Below, one piece after another: positions 49,151 through 59,467 of a DNA stretch of 64,000 bases. The notes beneath the pieces were generated by a model, which made no database searches, was not told where the DNA came from, and was given only the letters and a program-made list of their open reading frames with translations. Numbering within the stretch: the stretch's first letter is position 1; every line of letters starts with the position of its first letter. A program made the position numbers and the translations under genes. The stretch is from Raphanus sativus. Its lineage: Eukaryota > Streptophyta > Magnoliopsida > Brassicales > Brassicaceae. The stretch covers positions 1,736,001-1,800,000 of the forward strand of contig NC_079514.1 in NCBI RefSeq assembly GCF_000801105.2. Direction: 5' to 3'.

Positions 49151-50616
49151 AATAGATGTGTAATAGTAGTATGACCTGATAAGTGTTTAATTATCTTTTT
49201 AAAGTTAAAATGGTTTAAATATTTTCCAATTTTTTTCCTTTTTAAAGTTCAAATGGTTTAAAGTTTAAACATTTTCCAATTCCTAACTAATCGTTATATA
49301 ATCTTAAATACAACAGAAATATTAAAAGACCTTTCGAATCAGTAAGTCACACTCAATACAAGAATATTACTGTCATTAAAGGTCTCAGTGACCGGCCTTC
49401 GTCGCAATGATTGATATCCAAGCTGAGTTCAAGAAGCATCTGACGAAACTAAGAAATACATTGGATGATGTTTAGGTACGCCACAAGGTTTGAAGCTGGT
49501 TCGATGACCCAAACAAGAAAAAGTATCTACGCTCGATGAAGGCGGAATCAAATCGCTAGAATTAGCAAAAGAGCTTACGGAGCAAGGATCAAGGTATACT
49601 AATGCTTTTCTAAGATTACCAAATTTTTTTTGCATTTTTGTAGATCAGAAATTATTTTGCCTTATTTGAGTTTAGAATTTTCTTGGACCCTTGTACTATT
49701 TTTGTAGGTTATATTATTTATGAAATGTTGATTTTCACATTTCATTTTTAATACTGATGTATTTTAGGTTCAGTAAATATCATTTCCCATGTATTATGTT
49801 TGAGTATGTTAAAAAATAAAATAAAATATATATTTAAGTATTATAAAGATCTTAGATGAAAATTAAACATTTTAGATAGTCATTTTTTTTGTTTTCAGTT
49901 TTAATTAATTTATTTTAAAAAACTACTTTATAAATAAATATAAATTGTAACTAAAGTTAATCAATATAGTAAATACAGAAAATGGAAAATTAAAACTTGA
50001 ATTTCTAATATGATAAGCTTTTAACTTTTGAAAATATAAAAATAAGACTGATTTTAGAGACGCTGGAAATACTTTCCTTCAATTGGGTCGTTGGTGGGCC
50101 ATCATATTCATTGCTTCCTACGCTATGCTGTTTTTGGACTCATAACTGGGCTTATTTGAATTTAGTTCTCTTAATTTGAATTATTGGGTCTATTGATATC
50201 CATAATATTTTACACTGTAAATATTTTAGCAAAATTCGAAAATAAAAGCTTTATTTTGACCCAAAAAACTCTATAAAACCGGTTGTGTCGGAGTCGGAAG
50301 AGATCGAATTAAACCACTTCTTTCTCAAATCATACCTATCTTGGATCGGCCAACCAAGAACCAAGAATTAGAAAATATTCAGGACAAGATTCCTTTACCT
50401 ATTTTTCTATAAAAACATTGTTATACATTGTTTGAACATTCACCATATACTGTAAGCTTCTCATCATTCGATCATGCACTCAAAATATACGTCGGTTAAC
50501 ACTTTGAATTTAGATAATTTCACTGAAAAAGAAGTAATGTTTTCTCATGTACTGAAACCTAGACAAAATAAAGTAGCACGACATTCCTTTTACACATTCA
50601 TCAATTGAATTTGAAA
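49151..50616. other. Intergenic region with possible gene fragment
   Basis: A tandem pair of AAAGTT(A/C)AAATGGTTTAAA repeats occurs at 49195-49300. At about 49440-49600 the plus strand reads like damaged protein-coding DNA (fragments CLGTPQGLKLVR and TLDEGGIKSLELAKELTEQG separated by stops), possibly an exon relic of an unknown gene. The rest is AT-rich with nothing recognised. Confidence 0.35.
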
Positions 50617-51133
50617 TCAATATGGTTTAGTTCCAATATAATTGCCCGAAGAGTCATAGTTACACACAATAATACTTGCACCATTGGCACACATACCCTT
50701 ACCACAACCGAGCAGAGCCACGCCACACGACCTGCGTGTAGTGCCCACAAGCTGAACCGTGGCACGAGTTTGAGTAATAATCATAATACGACTTTTCATA
50801 TATCCACATCGCAACAGCCTGAGCTGCTGACATGTCTCCACTGCCCATTGCAAGGTTCTCTCCATATGGTCTAGAGGAATGCTGGAGGCTGCATGGACCG
50901 GCTGCTAGTTGGTTTGATGTAGTCCTGAGCCACAATGGCTAGGCCGAAGTCCCATCTTAGAGGCTTGACTCTTACCAAGGCTCGGGCTACATTGTGTGGT
51001 CTAAGGTAGCTGTCAGGAGAGTCATGGGACTGCGAATACTGAGAATATTCTGCGAAAGAAACATCGATTTGAGTCAAGTAGTTGATGAGAAGTAAGAGAG
51101 AAGAAAGGATTATATAGAGACCTTACGAAACAT
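50617..51133 (-). pseudogene. CAP/PR-1-like pseudogene (At4g33730 type)
   Basis: The protein can be followed almost end to end but only in changing frames. After MFRKVSI a two-base gain in a TATATA run shifts the signal peptide. A one-base gain near 50925 shifts frame between VAQDY and NQLAAGPC. About five bases are lost near 50713, between GSARL and CGKG. Recognisable parts are PDSYLRPHNVARA, HSSRPYGENLA, the CAP signature [15 protein letters not shown] and the C-terminal CNYDSSGNYIGTKPY. Intact relatives are secreted cysteine-rich CAP proteins. The sequence is closest to At4g33730, which I recall as the precursor of the peptide AtCAPE1. No functional protein is expected here. Confidence 0.85.
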
Positions 51134-52149
51134 TTTCAATGGTTGATGAGAAGTCAAGTAGTTCCTTGTGTTTTGTGATGCTATACTTATAGTAAGTGTA
51201 CAAAATTACATGTATATAAATGATAGTTTATGGCCTAGTTGTTGCCACGTTTTCAAGTAAGTTTGACTAGAACTTATATTTAAACAGTTTCCAAACATTG
51301 TGAAATGGTGTACGCACGGTACTTAGGGGTTTAGGTGTCCATAGAGCTTATAGTGATGACTGTCACCGTATCAAGGACGGCTAATTATTAGTTTCTTCTG
51401 TGCATTAGAGATGGAAAAGCTAATGACTTGTATTTTTGGCTTAACTGTTTCTTCGATTTACCGCCTATGTCTCGAATAGCTAAGGTTATGGGATCATTAT
51501 GGTTCGGCCACAACTAGATATTTAGAAAAAAAAAGAAAAATGAGAAAGAGAAAGTATATAGTTTAAAAATATATTATAGCATGTATATATAGTCTATAGT
51601 ACGTAAATCAAGTCTAGAACTACAAAGGTAGGATTTCTATAGCATATAAAATCAAATCTCAAAATTGGTTAAATGATTCTAAATACCAACACCATAAACT
51701 ATTTAGTAAGAATCTTGATTTGAAGTAAGGAAGATAGTATATGAGTTAGAGACTTTCCGTTGAACATGAAAGGATCCAAAGGCACTTTCCTAAATTTCAC
51801 GTATACAAGGGATTTTGAAGGGAAAAAATGAAATACACGTTGTTATTTTCTTATTAATTACAAAATATTAAATGTAAGGTATAAAACCCTAACTGTATGT
51901 GCTCTAACACATGTATATACATACAAGACAGATATTTTCATATATCACACAAAGCAAGTGCAAGCCGTAGCATTGCATTTTTCTTATTCCATTATAAAAT
52001 CCACACATATATGGTACAAAAGCGGACTGATCCCAGACGAAACATTATAAGCTGATAATGAAGATTGGTATAACTTAACAACATATAAACAATAGTACAC
52101 ACATGTATATATAACATACTTTTGAAACATTCAGACTTAGATACTATTT
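51134..52149. other. Intergenic region between CAP copies
   Basis: Promoter side of the pseudogene and 3' side of the next CAP gene. AT-rich, no gene seen. Confidence 0.5.
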
Positions 52150-52641
52150 TTAGTAAGGCCACTCGCCCACAAAATTACCTCGAGGATCATAATTGCAAGT
52201 AATGAAGGTTTGACCGTTGTCGCATCTCACTTTTGCACATCCCATCCTGACCGAGTTTTTCCACACGATCTGAGTATAGTGACCACACTGTTTTCCCGAG
52301 GCACATGTGTTGGAACCATAATCGTAGTCAGCCTGCTCGTTCACCCACATGTTGACTGCTTCAACGCCTGACATGTCACCACCGCTCCGGGCAATGTTCT
52401 CTCCATAGGGCCCACTCGAGTGTTCCAAGGCGCAGTCACCTCCACGCCGGTTTGCGTAGTCGCGAGCATATGCAGCCACCGTCTCATCCCAGCTTAAAGG
52501 ATCCACCCCAACCGCTGCTCGTGCTTGGTTGTGAGCGGCCAAAAAGTCTTGTGGGCTGTCTTGGGCTCTTAAGCGAACAATGAAAGCTAGGAAAATGGTT
52601 GTGGCTAGGATTAGGTTTCGAGATTGGTTAAAGGTATTCAT
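52150..52641 (-). CDS. CAP/PR-1-like secreted protein
   Basis: Intronless gene for 163 residues. The signal peptide ends ...RLRA before QDSPQDFL. The mature CAP domain keeps six cysteines, the signature [17 protein letters not shown] and the second signature [10 protein letters not shown]. The C-terminus GNFVGEWPY fits the CAPE-type peptide pattern (PxGNxxxxxPY). PR-1-like proteins are extracellular and often stress-induced; some bind sterols. It resembles At4g33720. It differs from the copy at 59825-60316 at about a dozen positions, including ENIARSGGD where that copy has ENIAWSSGD. With about 700 bases of upstream DNA it forms the left arm of an inverted duplication whose other arm starts at 58200. 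Confidence 0.93.
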   Translation of the reverse strand: MNTFNQSRNLILATTIFLAFIVRLRAQDSPQDFLAAHNQARAAVGVDPLSWDETVAAYARDYANRRGGDCALEHSSGPYGENIARSGGDMSGVEAVNMWVNEQADYDYGSNTCASGKQCGHYTQIVWKNSVRMGCAKVRCDNGQTFITCNYDPRGNFVGEWPY

Positions 52642-52709
52642 ATTGTTTCTTTTTTTGACTATTAGATTATTTGAGTTTTTTGTGGATCAGAAGTGAAGAC
52701 TGAGGCGAA

Positions 52710-52719
52710 GTTATATAGT
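52710..52719 (-). promoter_or_regulatory. TATA box of CAP gene
   Basis: ACTATATAAC on the minus strand, 69 bases before the ATG. The same box sits at the same distance in the other copies (58722-58731 and 59750-59759), within a conserved promoter block that includes CAACAAGT and CATGCCA. Confidence 0.7.
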
Positions 52720-53377
52720 AGTTGGCATGGATACTTGTTGAATGTTTTTAGTTGGTTTCCAAATTAATCACTTGTAATTTTATATTGTTAACTGTGTTAC
52801 CACGAAATATAAACAATTTACAAACTTGGAATTAGAAAAGTATGCGCCTTTGGTCTATTATAGTTGGCCAATCGATTAAGAATATGTATCTATACGACTA
52901 TACATATATAGGAAGTTAAGAGTAATTGGACATTATCTAGAAAATTTAGCTTGTTAATTTCGAGTTTAAATATTTGTTGATAATGCTTTATATTTGCAGA
53001 TGGTTCGTTAAATCTAACACTAGTTCATGAAATTCATTTTAAATATACATTTAATGCATTCTTGTGTTTTTGGAGATTCTGGTTATCTATACGTTGTGGA
53101 TGGTAACTTTTTATGTTTACGGTGATAATTGCGAGACAAATAAACAAAACTAGAAAACGACGTAAAATTATCGAGGAGAAAAATGAAACGTTAGCATATG
53201 TTGATCATTAGATTTTTTATTAATACTTAGGAGAACTGAGGAAACTCTTAAATTAGATGCATAGTTGTTAGAGTTTCACTTATCTGACTTTGTATCTTAA
53301 GATCTATGTATGATGGCCAAACATTTTAGACATATATACAGACATATGAGTTCACAGGTATATAAGATAATGAACAC
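52720..53377 (-). repeat. Left arm of inverted duplication
   Basis: Upstream DNA of the minus-strand CAP gene. Segments such as 53075-53330 are inverse copies of 58200-58455 (shared blocks include AACCAGAATCTC, TAGTTTTGTTTATTTGTCTC and GTTTCC read on the right arm). Similarity fades toward the copia insertion. No gene. Confidence 0.75.
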
Positions 53378-53648
53378 TATTGGTTTATAATGGTTTGTAT
53401 ATACCGATTGTACCGGTTTAGTGGTTTAGTTTGATTAGAGTTGGTTAACAACAAATGTATAGCTGACTATATATACTTGTACATTATCCATTTTATTAAA
53501 TAAGAAATACATTGTGATATTATTTTTCTTCTTCTTCCTCAAGTAAGCTCATCGTGATATGGTATCAGAGCATTTTTGAGCTCGATTTCGTCGTGTTTTC
53601 GTCACGATCTCTCTTGCTCGAGCTCCGATCACGATCTCCTAAGCTTCG

Positions 53649-54452
53649 ATGGTGTCGTTGAAGAAGTTTCTTCGTCGATCGAATCGCATTGCAAATCGCA
53701 CCGCTCCCTTAGCTTCTCCGGCAGATGCAGGCCCGGATCTACAAGCTTCGAGAGCTCTCGTTGGTGTTGATCTCAATGACTCGATCCATTCTCCGTACTT
53801 TATGCATACTTCTGATCATCCCGGTTTGATTCTCATCTCTATCAAACTCGATGGTTCAAACTTTGATGATTGGGAGGCCGCGATGAAGATTGCTCTTGAC
53901 GCGAAGAACAAGATCGGCTTCGTAGATGGCTCGTTACCTCGCCCTCTCGACTCAGATCTGAACTTCCGAATATGGTCTAGATGCAACAGTCTCGTTAAAT
54001 CATGGATCCTCAACTCGGTATCCACTCAAATCTATCGCAGTATCCTTCGCTTAAATGATGCAACTGATGTGTGGAATGACTTGCATAGTAGATTTCATAT
54101 GACTAATCTGCCTAGAACTTACAATCTTACCCAAGAAATCCAGGATCTACGTCAAGGCTCTTTATCACTCTCGGATTACTTCACTAAACTCAAAACATTG
54201 TGGAGTAGTTTAGAGAGTTGTGAAGAAGCTGATGATCCATGTACTTGTGGGAAAGCTGCTCGGCTTTATCAAAAGGCTGAGCGTGCTAAAATTGTTAAGT
54301 TTTTGGCTGGTCTAAATGAATCGTATGCAGTGATTAGGCGTCAGATCATCATGAAGAAGACACTGCCTTCACTCACTGAAATCTACAACATCTTGGATCA
54401 AGATGACAGTCAGAAGAGCTTTTCTATAGCTACTCCTCCGGCTGCATTCTAA
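53649..54452 (+). CDS. gag: Copia Gag
   Basis: 267 residues with the copia Gag fold: LISIKLDGSNFDDWEAAM near the start, then SWILNSVS, WNDLHSRF and LQDLRQGSLSLSDYFTKL-type blocks and the central cysteine pair CTCGKAA. It would package element RNA in virus-like particles. It ends at a TAA (54450-54452), after which the same frame stays open for the rest of the polyprotein, starting with the zinc-knuckle part of Gag. Confidence 0.85.
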   Translation: MVSLKKFLRRSNRIANRTAPLASPADAGPDLQASRALVGVDLNDSIHSPYFMHTSDHPGLILISIKLDGSNFDDWEAAMKIALDAKNKIGFVDGSLPRPLDSDLNFRIWSRCNSLVKSWILNSVSTQIYRSILRLNDATDVWNDLHSRFHMTNLPRTYNLTQEIQDLRQGSLSLSDYFTKLKTLWSSLESCEEADDPCTCGKAARLYQKAERAKIVKFLAGLNESYAVIRRQIIMKKTLPSLTEIYNILDQDDSQKSFSIATPPAAF

Positions 54453-57400
54453 GTGTCTGAGACTCCAGCCTCTCAGCCTCCTCCTTCCAGTGTTTGCTAT
54501 GTTCAGACGGGTGCTCACAAAGGCAAACCTATCTGTTCATTTTGCAACAGAGTTGGACACATTGCGGAGCGTTGTTACAAGAAGCACGGCTTTCCACCGG
54601 GTTACTCACCAAAAGGCAAAGCAACTGAGAAGTTTCAGAAACCTACATCTGCTACTCCCTCAGCCAACATGTCCTCTAAACCTGAAGCGAAGCCTGCACC
54701 TCTTGATAATCTGATTGGAAATCTCACCAAGGATCAAATTCAGCAATTTATTGCTCTGTTTAGTTCTCAACTGCAGAGCAACAACAGCAACACCACTACG
54801 TCTGGTCAAGGCGATGCCTCTACTTCTCAAAACACTAATGAGATATCTGGTATCAACTTTTCTCAGTCTACGTTTTGTTTCATTGGTATTCTCACTGTTT
54901 CAAAGAATAGCTTGTGTAATGATTCTTGGATTCTAGACTCTGGAGCGACACATCATGTGTCTCATGATAAAGATATTTTTGTGTCTCTTGACACAAATAT
55001 CACTAGCTCTGTCAATCTGCCAAACGGATCTTTAATCAAGATCAGTGGAGTTGGTAGTATCAAGCTAAATGAATACATTACTCTACGGAATGTCTTATTC
55101 ATCCCGGAGTTTCGTCTTAACCTCATCAGTATAAGCTCAATGACGACTGATCTTGGTTCCAGAGTGATGTTTGATCCCTCTTCTTGTGAAATACAGGATC
55201 GTATCAAGGGCTTGACGATTGGTCTGGGTAAACGGATTGGCAACCTGTATGTGCTGAACATCAACGAAGCCTCTGTACGTGTGAACGCAGTTGTGGACAT
55301 TGGTACTTGGCACAACAGGATGGGTCATGCATCTTACTCAAGACTTGACATGATCTCTGGAGCTTTAGGAACTACAAAGATGAAGAATAAAGGGAACTCG
55401 TTTTGTCATGTTTGTCACTTGGCTAAACAGAAGAAACTTTCTTTTCCCTCTCCAAACAACTTATGTAATGCAAACTTTGAACTCCTACATATAGATGTTT
55501 GGGGGCCTTTTTCGGTTGAGACTGTGGATGGTTACAAGTACTTTTTAACCATAGTGGATGACCATTATCGCGCCACTTGGATTTACTTATTGCGTACAAA
55601 AAGTGAAGTTATAAAGGTGTTTTCACCGTTTGTTAACCAAGTCGAAAATCAGTACAACACTAGAGTTAAAGCGGTTAGATCAGACAATGCACCTGAGCTT
55701 AAGTTCTCTTCGTTTTATCAAGAGAAAGGCATTGTCTCATATACCTCTTGCCCAGAAACACCAGAACAGAATTCAGTGGTAGAACGGAAGCATCAGCATC
55801 TCCTGAACGTTGCCAGAGCTTTCATGTTCCAGTCTCAGTTACCTCTTGAGTACTGGGGAGATAGTGTCTTGACGGCTGCTTTTGTTATCAACAGAACTCC
55901 TTCACCTTTGCTTGGTAACAAGACTCCATTCGAGATACTTAATGGTAAGGCTCCGGTTTATGATCAGATTCGAACGTTTGGCTGCTTGTGCTATGGTTCT
56001 ACATCACCGAAACAGAGACACAAGTTTCAGCCAAGATCAAAGGCTTGTGTTCTTCTGGGATATCCCTCAGGTGTTAAAGGATACAAACTTCTCGACTTGG
56101 AGTCAAACAAGATTTCTGTTTCACGAAATGTCATCTTTCACGAAGATATATTTCCGCTGGCTTCTACTACTCCTTCTGATGACAGCTTGAAACTCTTCAC
56201 ACCACTCTTCACACCACCTTCTACTTTGTCCTCAGGTAACCACCATACAAACATCTCACCAGAAATTTCTTCATCTTCTAACCTTCCCCCACAAATTTCT
56301 TCTCGCACACGCAAACAGCCTGCTCACTTGCAGGACTATCATTGCTACTCTTTAAACACAAATATTACTCATCCCATTTCTTCTTCTCTTTCGTATTCCA
56401 ATTTGTCTCCTTCTTACCTTTCATACATCAACCAAATCACCAAAATTCCCATTCCTCAATCTTATTCTGAGGCAAAGGACTCTAAAGAGTGGTGTGAAGC
56501 AGTTGATAAGGAATTTGGAGCAATGGAATCAACTGGAACTTGGGAGATGGCTACTTTGCCGACTGGGAAGAAAGCAGTTGGTTGCAAAGTGTTCTATTCT
56601 TTGAAGTTTCATGCTGATGGTACACTTGAGAGACGCAAAGTTCGTGTAGTTGCTAAAGGGTTTACTCAAAAGGAGGGATTGGATTATACAGAAACGTTCT
56701 CACATGTTGCTAAACTCACGACTGTGCGGTTTCTTTTGAAAGTTGCAGCTTCAAGGAATTGGTTTCTTCATCAACTCGACATCTCGAATGCGTTTTTGAA
56801 TGGTGAGTTAGATGAAGAAATCTATATGAAGATACCGGATGGATATGCAGAGAGGAAAGGTCTCACACTGTCTAAGACTGATGTTTTCCGTTTGAAGAAA
56901 TATATTTATGGGTTGAAACAAGCATCTAGACAGTGGTTTCTCAAGTTCTCTGCTGCATTATCACGTCTTGGATTCACAACAGGGACAAGTGATCATACTC
57001 TGTTCTTGAAATCATTTCAAGATGGTCATTTCCTTGCTGTTTTAGTCTACGTGGATGGCATCATTGTGGCTAGTACAAGTGATCTGAAGTCTAGACAGTT
57101 GATACAAGACCTTGAACAACAGTTCAAACTCAGAGATTTGGGTGCTCTTAAGTATTTTTTGGGATTGGAGATAGCTCGTACAAGTCAGGGTATTTCTTTA
57201 TGTCAGCGTAAATATGCTCTGGAGATACTGACTCCTACTGGAATGTTGGGTTGCAAACCTACTTCTACTCCTATGGTTCCAAATCTACATTTGGCTCTCA
57301 AAGATGGAGAGTTGATTGATGAGCCTGAGCGTTATCGCAGTCTTGTTGGAAGGTTGATGTATCTGACTATAACTCGTCCGGACATCACTTTTGCAGTCAA

Positions 57401-58007
57401 CACGTTATGTCAGTTCTCATCTGCTCCTCGTACGCCTCATCTTAAGGCTGCTTATAGAGTTTTACAGTACAGCAAAGGCACTGTGGGACAAGGATTATTC
57501 TACTCGGCTTCACCTGATCTTTCTCTTAAAGGTTTTGCCGATGCAGACTGGTCTTCTTGCCGTGATAGTCGTCGTTCAACTACAGGTCTTTCGATGTTTC
57601 TTGGTGACTCACTGATCTCTTGGCGCTCCAAGAAACAGGATACGGTCTCTTGCTCTTCTGCAGAAGCAGAGTATCGAGCATTGAACAGTGCATCTAAAGA
57701 GATGATTTGGCTCATTAAGTTGATGAATGACTTGAAGGTTCCTCGAGTTCAAACGCCAGTTCTCTTCTCTGACAGTACTGCAGCTATCTATATAGCCACC
57801 AACCCTGTTTTCCATGAGCGAACCAAACATATAGAGAATGATTGTCACTTTGTTAGGCAATGGCTTGATCGGAAAGTTCTCAAGAGTCTTCATGTGCGAA
57901 CTCAGGATCAAGTGGCTGATATCATGACTAAACCTCTCTTCCCTCATCAGTTTTATCATCTTATATCCAAGATGAGTCTTCACAATATCTTTGCAAGCTC
58001 ATCTTGA
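54453..58007 (+). CDS. pol: Copia zinc knuckle-protease-integrase-RT-RNase H
   Basis: Open for 1184 codons in frame with gag and directly behind its stop; there is no ATG at the start, so expression would need readthrough or an undisrupted sister copy. In order: zinc knuckle CSFCNRVGHIAERC, protease DSGATHHVS, integrase HHCC zinc site (CHVCHLAKQKK) and DDE residues (HIDVWGPF, RSDNAPE, CPETPEQNSVVER), reverse transcriptase, and RNase H (GFADADWSSC, SSAEAEYRAL, DSTAAIYIA). The RT active-site box reads YVDG (57048-57059) where the family has YVDD, so the enzyme is probably inactive. Described as found. Confidence 0.85.
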   Translation: MSETPASQPPPSSVCYVQTGAHKGKPICSFCNRVGHIAERCYKKHGFPPGYSPKGKATEKFQKPTSATPSANMSSKPEAKPAPLDNLIGNLTKDQIQQFIALFSSQLQSNNSNTTTSGQGDASTSQNTNEISGINFSQSTFCFIGILTVSKNSLCNDSWILDSGATHHVSHDKDIFVSLDTNITSSVNLPNGSLIKISGVGSIKLNEYITLRNVLFIPEFRLNLISISSMTTDLGSRVMFDPSSCEIQDRIKGLTIGLGKRIGNLYVLNINEASVRVNAVVDIGTWHNRMGHASYSRLDMISGALGTTKMKNKGNSFCHVCHLAKQKKLSFPSPNNLCNANFELLHIDVWGPFSVETVDGYKYFLTIVDDHYRATWIYLLRTKSEVIKVFSPFVNQVENQYNTRVKAVRSDNAPELKFSSFYQEKGIVSYTSCPETPEQNSVVERKHQHLLNVARAFMFQSQLPLEYWGDSVLTAAFVINRTPSPLLGNKTPFEILNGKAPVYDQIRTFGCLCYGSTSPKQRHKFQPRSKACVLLGYPSGVKGYKLLDLESNKISVSRNVIFHEDIFPLASTTPSDDSLKLFTPLFTPPSTLSSGNHHTNISPEISSSSNLPPQISSRTRKQPAHLQDYHCYSLNTNITHPISSSLSYSNLSPSYLSYINQITKIPIPQSYSEAKDSKEWCEAVDKEFGAMESTGTWEMATLPTGKKAVGCKVFYSLKFHADGTLERRKVRVVAKGFTQKEGLDYTETFSHVAKLTTVRFLLKVAASRNWFLHQLDISNAFLNGELDEEIYMKIPDGYAERKGLTLSKTDVFRLKKYIYGLKQASRQWFLKFSAALSRLGFTTGTSDHTLFLKSFQDGHFLAVLVYVDGIIVASTSDLKSRQLIQDLEQQFKLRDLGALKYFLGLEIARTSQGISLCQRKYALEILTPTGMLGCKPTSTPMVPNLHLALKDGELIDEPERYRSLVGRLMYLTITRPDITFAVNTLCQFSSAPRTPHLKAAYRVLQYSKGTVGQGLFYSASPDLSLKGFADADWSSCRDSRRSTTGLSMFLGDSLISWRSKKQDTVSCSSAEAEYRALNSASKEMIWLIKLMNDLKVPRVQTPVLFSDSTAAIYIATNPVFHERTKHIENDCHFVRQWLDRKVLKSLHVRTQDQVADIMTKPLFPHQFYHLISKMSLHNIFASSS

Positions 58008-58150
58008 GGAGGCCTATTGGTTTATAATGGTTTGTATATACCGATTGTACCGGTTTAGTGGTTTAGTTTGATTAGAGTTGGTTAACAACAAATGTATAGC
58101 TGACTATATATACTTGTACATTATCCATTTTATTAAATAAGAAATACATT

Positions 58151-58797
58151 TTGAATTAAAACATTACCCATCCTCACAAGTTAAATTAAAATATTCGTGA
58201 TGGCTGTAAAAATTGTCTGGCCATCATAGATCGGAAGATACAAAGTCAGAGAAGTGAAACTCCAACTATACATCTAATTTAAGAGTTTCCTCATTTCTCC
58301 TCAGTATTAATAAAAAAAATCGAATGATCAGCATATGCTACCGTTTCATGTTCCTCCTCGATATTTTACGTCATTTTCTAGTTTTGTTTATTTGTCTCGC
58401 AATTATCACCGTAAACATAAAAAGTTGCCATCCACAACGTATAGATAACCAGAATCTCATTATATCTGGAAATTCAAAGCATCATCAACACAAGTTAAAT
58501 TCGAATTTCAGTACATGTTCTAGAGAGATTTATGTCCAACCATCTGAACTTCCAAATATATCTTCTTAATCAATTCGCCAACTATGACAAACCGAGGGCG
58601 CATACTTTTCTAATTACTAGGTTGTAAATTGTTTATATTTAGTGGTAAATCGGTTAGCAATATATATTACAAGTGGTTAATTTAAAAAATTAAAAACGTT
58701 CAACAAGTAACCATGCCAATTACTATATAACTTTGCTACATCTTCAATTCTAATTCACAAAAAAACTTAAAAACTTTAATCGTCAAAAAGAAACAAG
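58151..58797 (+). repeat. Right arm of inverted duplication
   Basis: An inverse copy of the upstream DNA of the CAP gene at 52150-52641, ending in that gene's promoter (TATA at 58722-58731) just before a truncated CAP reading frame. Homology starts at about 58195; 58151-58195 belongs to neither arm. Confidence 0.75.
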
Positions 58798-58966
58798 ATG
58801 AAACTCTTTAACCAGTCTCGAAACCTAATCCTAGCCACAACCATTTTCCTAGCTTTCATTGTTCGCTTAAGAGCCCAAGACAGCCCACAAGACTTTTTGG
58901 CCGCTAACAACCAAGCACGAGCAGCGGTTGGGGTGAATCCTTTAAGGTGGGACGAGAGGGTGGCTG
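58798..58966 (+). pseudogene. 5' fragment of a CAP gene
   Basis: The first 56 codons match the intact CAP genes closely ([44 protein letters not shown]). Homology stops sharply after GTGGCTG at 58966 where a piece of CACTA transposon begins. Translation would continue for seven codons into foreign DNA. It lacks the CAP signatures and all core cysteines, so it cannot make a CAP domain, though the signal peptide and promoter are intact. Confidence 0.9.
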
Positions 58967-59467
58967 GATCCTTCATCGTCATAACGTAAAAACAAATATT
59001 TGAGAAGATATCGGAGATAAGTGAGGAGTTGATAAAATTTGTGAGAGAAGTTAATGTGAGAATGATAAAAATCATGGTACGTATTTATAGAAGGTGGTTC
59101 CGACGAAGTAGCTTGCTCGGGTTTTACTCAGAAATCAGAGTATTGAATTTCAAATTGTAGACGGGAAAATAAATTATCGGATAAGAGAATTTTCCGACGA
59201 GCCATTCCTCGGAAACTTCCGACAGTAGTTTTCCTTGGTAACTTCCAATTAAATTCCGAGAAGTCTCATCCGTCAGTATAAACTGTACGAACCTTCCGAC
59301 ATCATTTTCATAGAAGTTCATGAGAATATTAACTTGTCAGAAAAGTCCGACATGCTTCCAACAAAACCAACTTGTTATCGTTATGGTCTCGGTCAATCGT
59401 CGGGAACTTTCCGAGAACTGGATTTTTCAAAAATAATAGTCGGAGTATATGATGTTTTCTTGTAGTG
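58967..59467. mobile_element. Truncated CACTA (En/Spm-like) fragment
   Basis: The right end reads TTTTCTTGTAGTG, the inverse of the CACTACAAGAAAA terminus of Brassicaceae CACTA elements. Inside lie several subterminal-type words (TTCCGACGA, CCTCGGAA, CTTCCGACA). The opposite terminus is absent at the junction with the CAP fragment, so the element is truncated. No transposase. Confidence 0.7.

Larger units (their letters stand above)
53378..58150 (+). mobile_element. Ty1/copia element, nearly complete
   Basis: The 5' LTR (53378 to about 53559; TAT...ATA ends) is followed at once by the initiator-Met-tRNA primer site TGGTATCAGAGC (53560-53571). The purine tract TTGAGGAGGCC precedes the 3' LTR (58015-58150). 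The 136 bases shared by the LTRs are identical, but the 3' LTR lacks about the last 46 bases, and no target duplication can be seen. Gag and pol are in one frame split by a single stop. It lies at the centre of the inverted CAP duplication. Confidence 0.93.
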
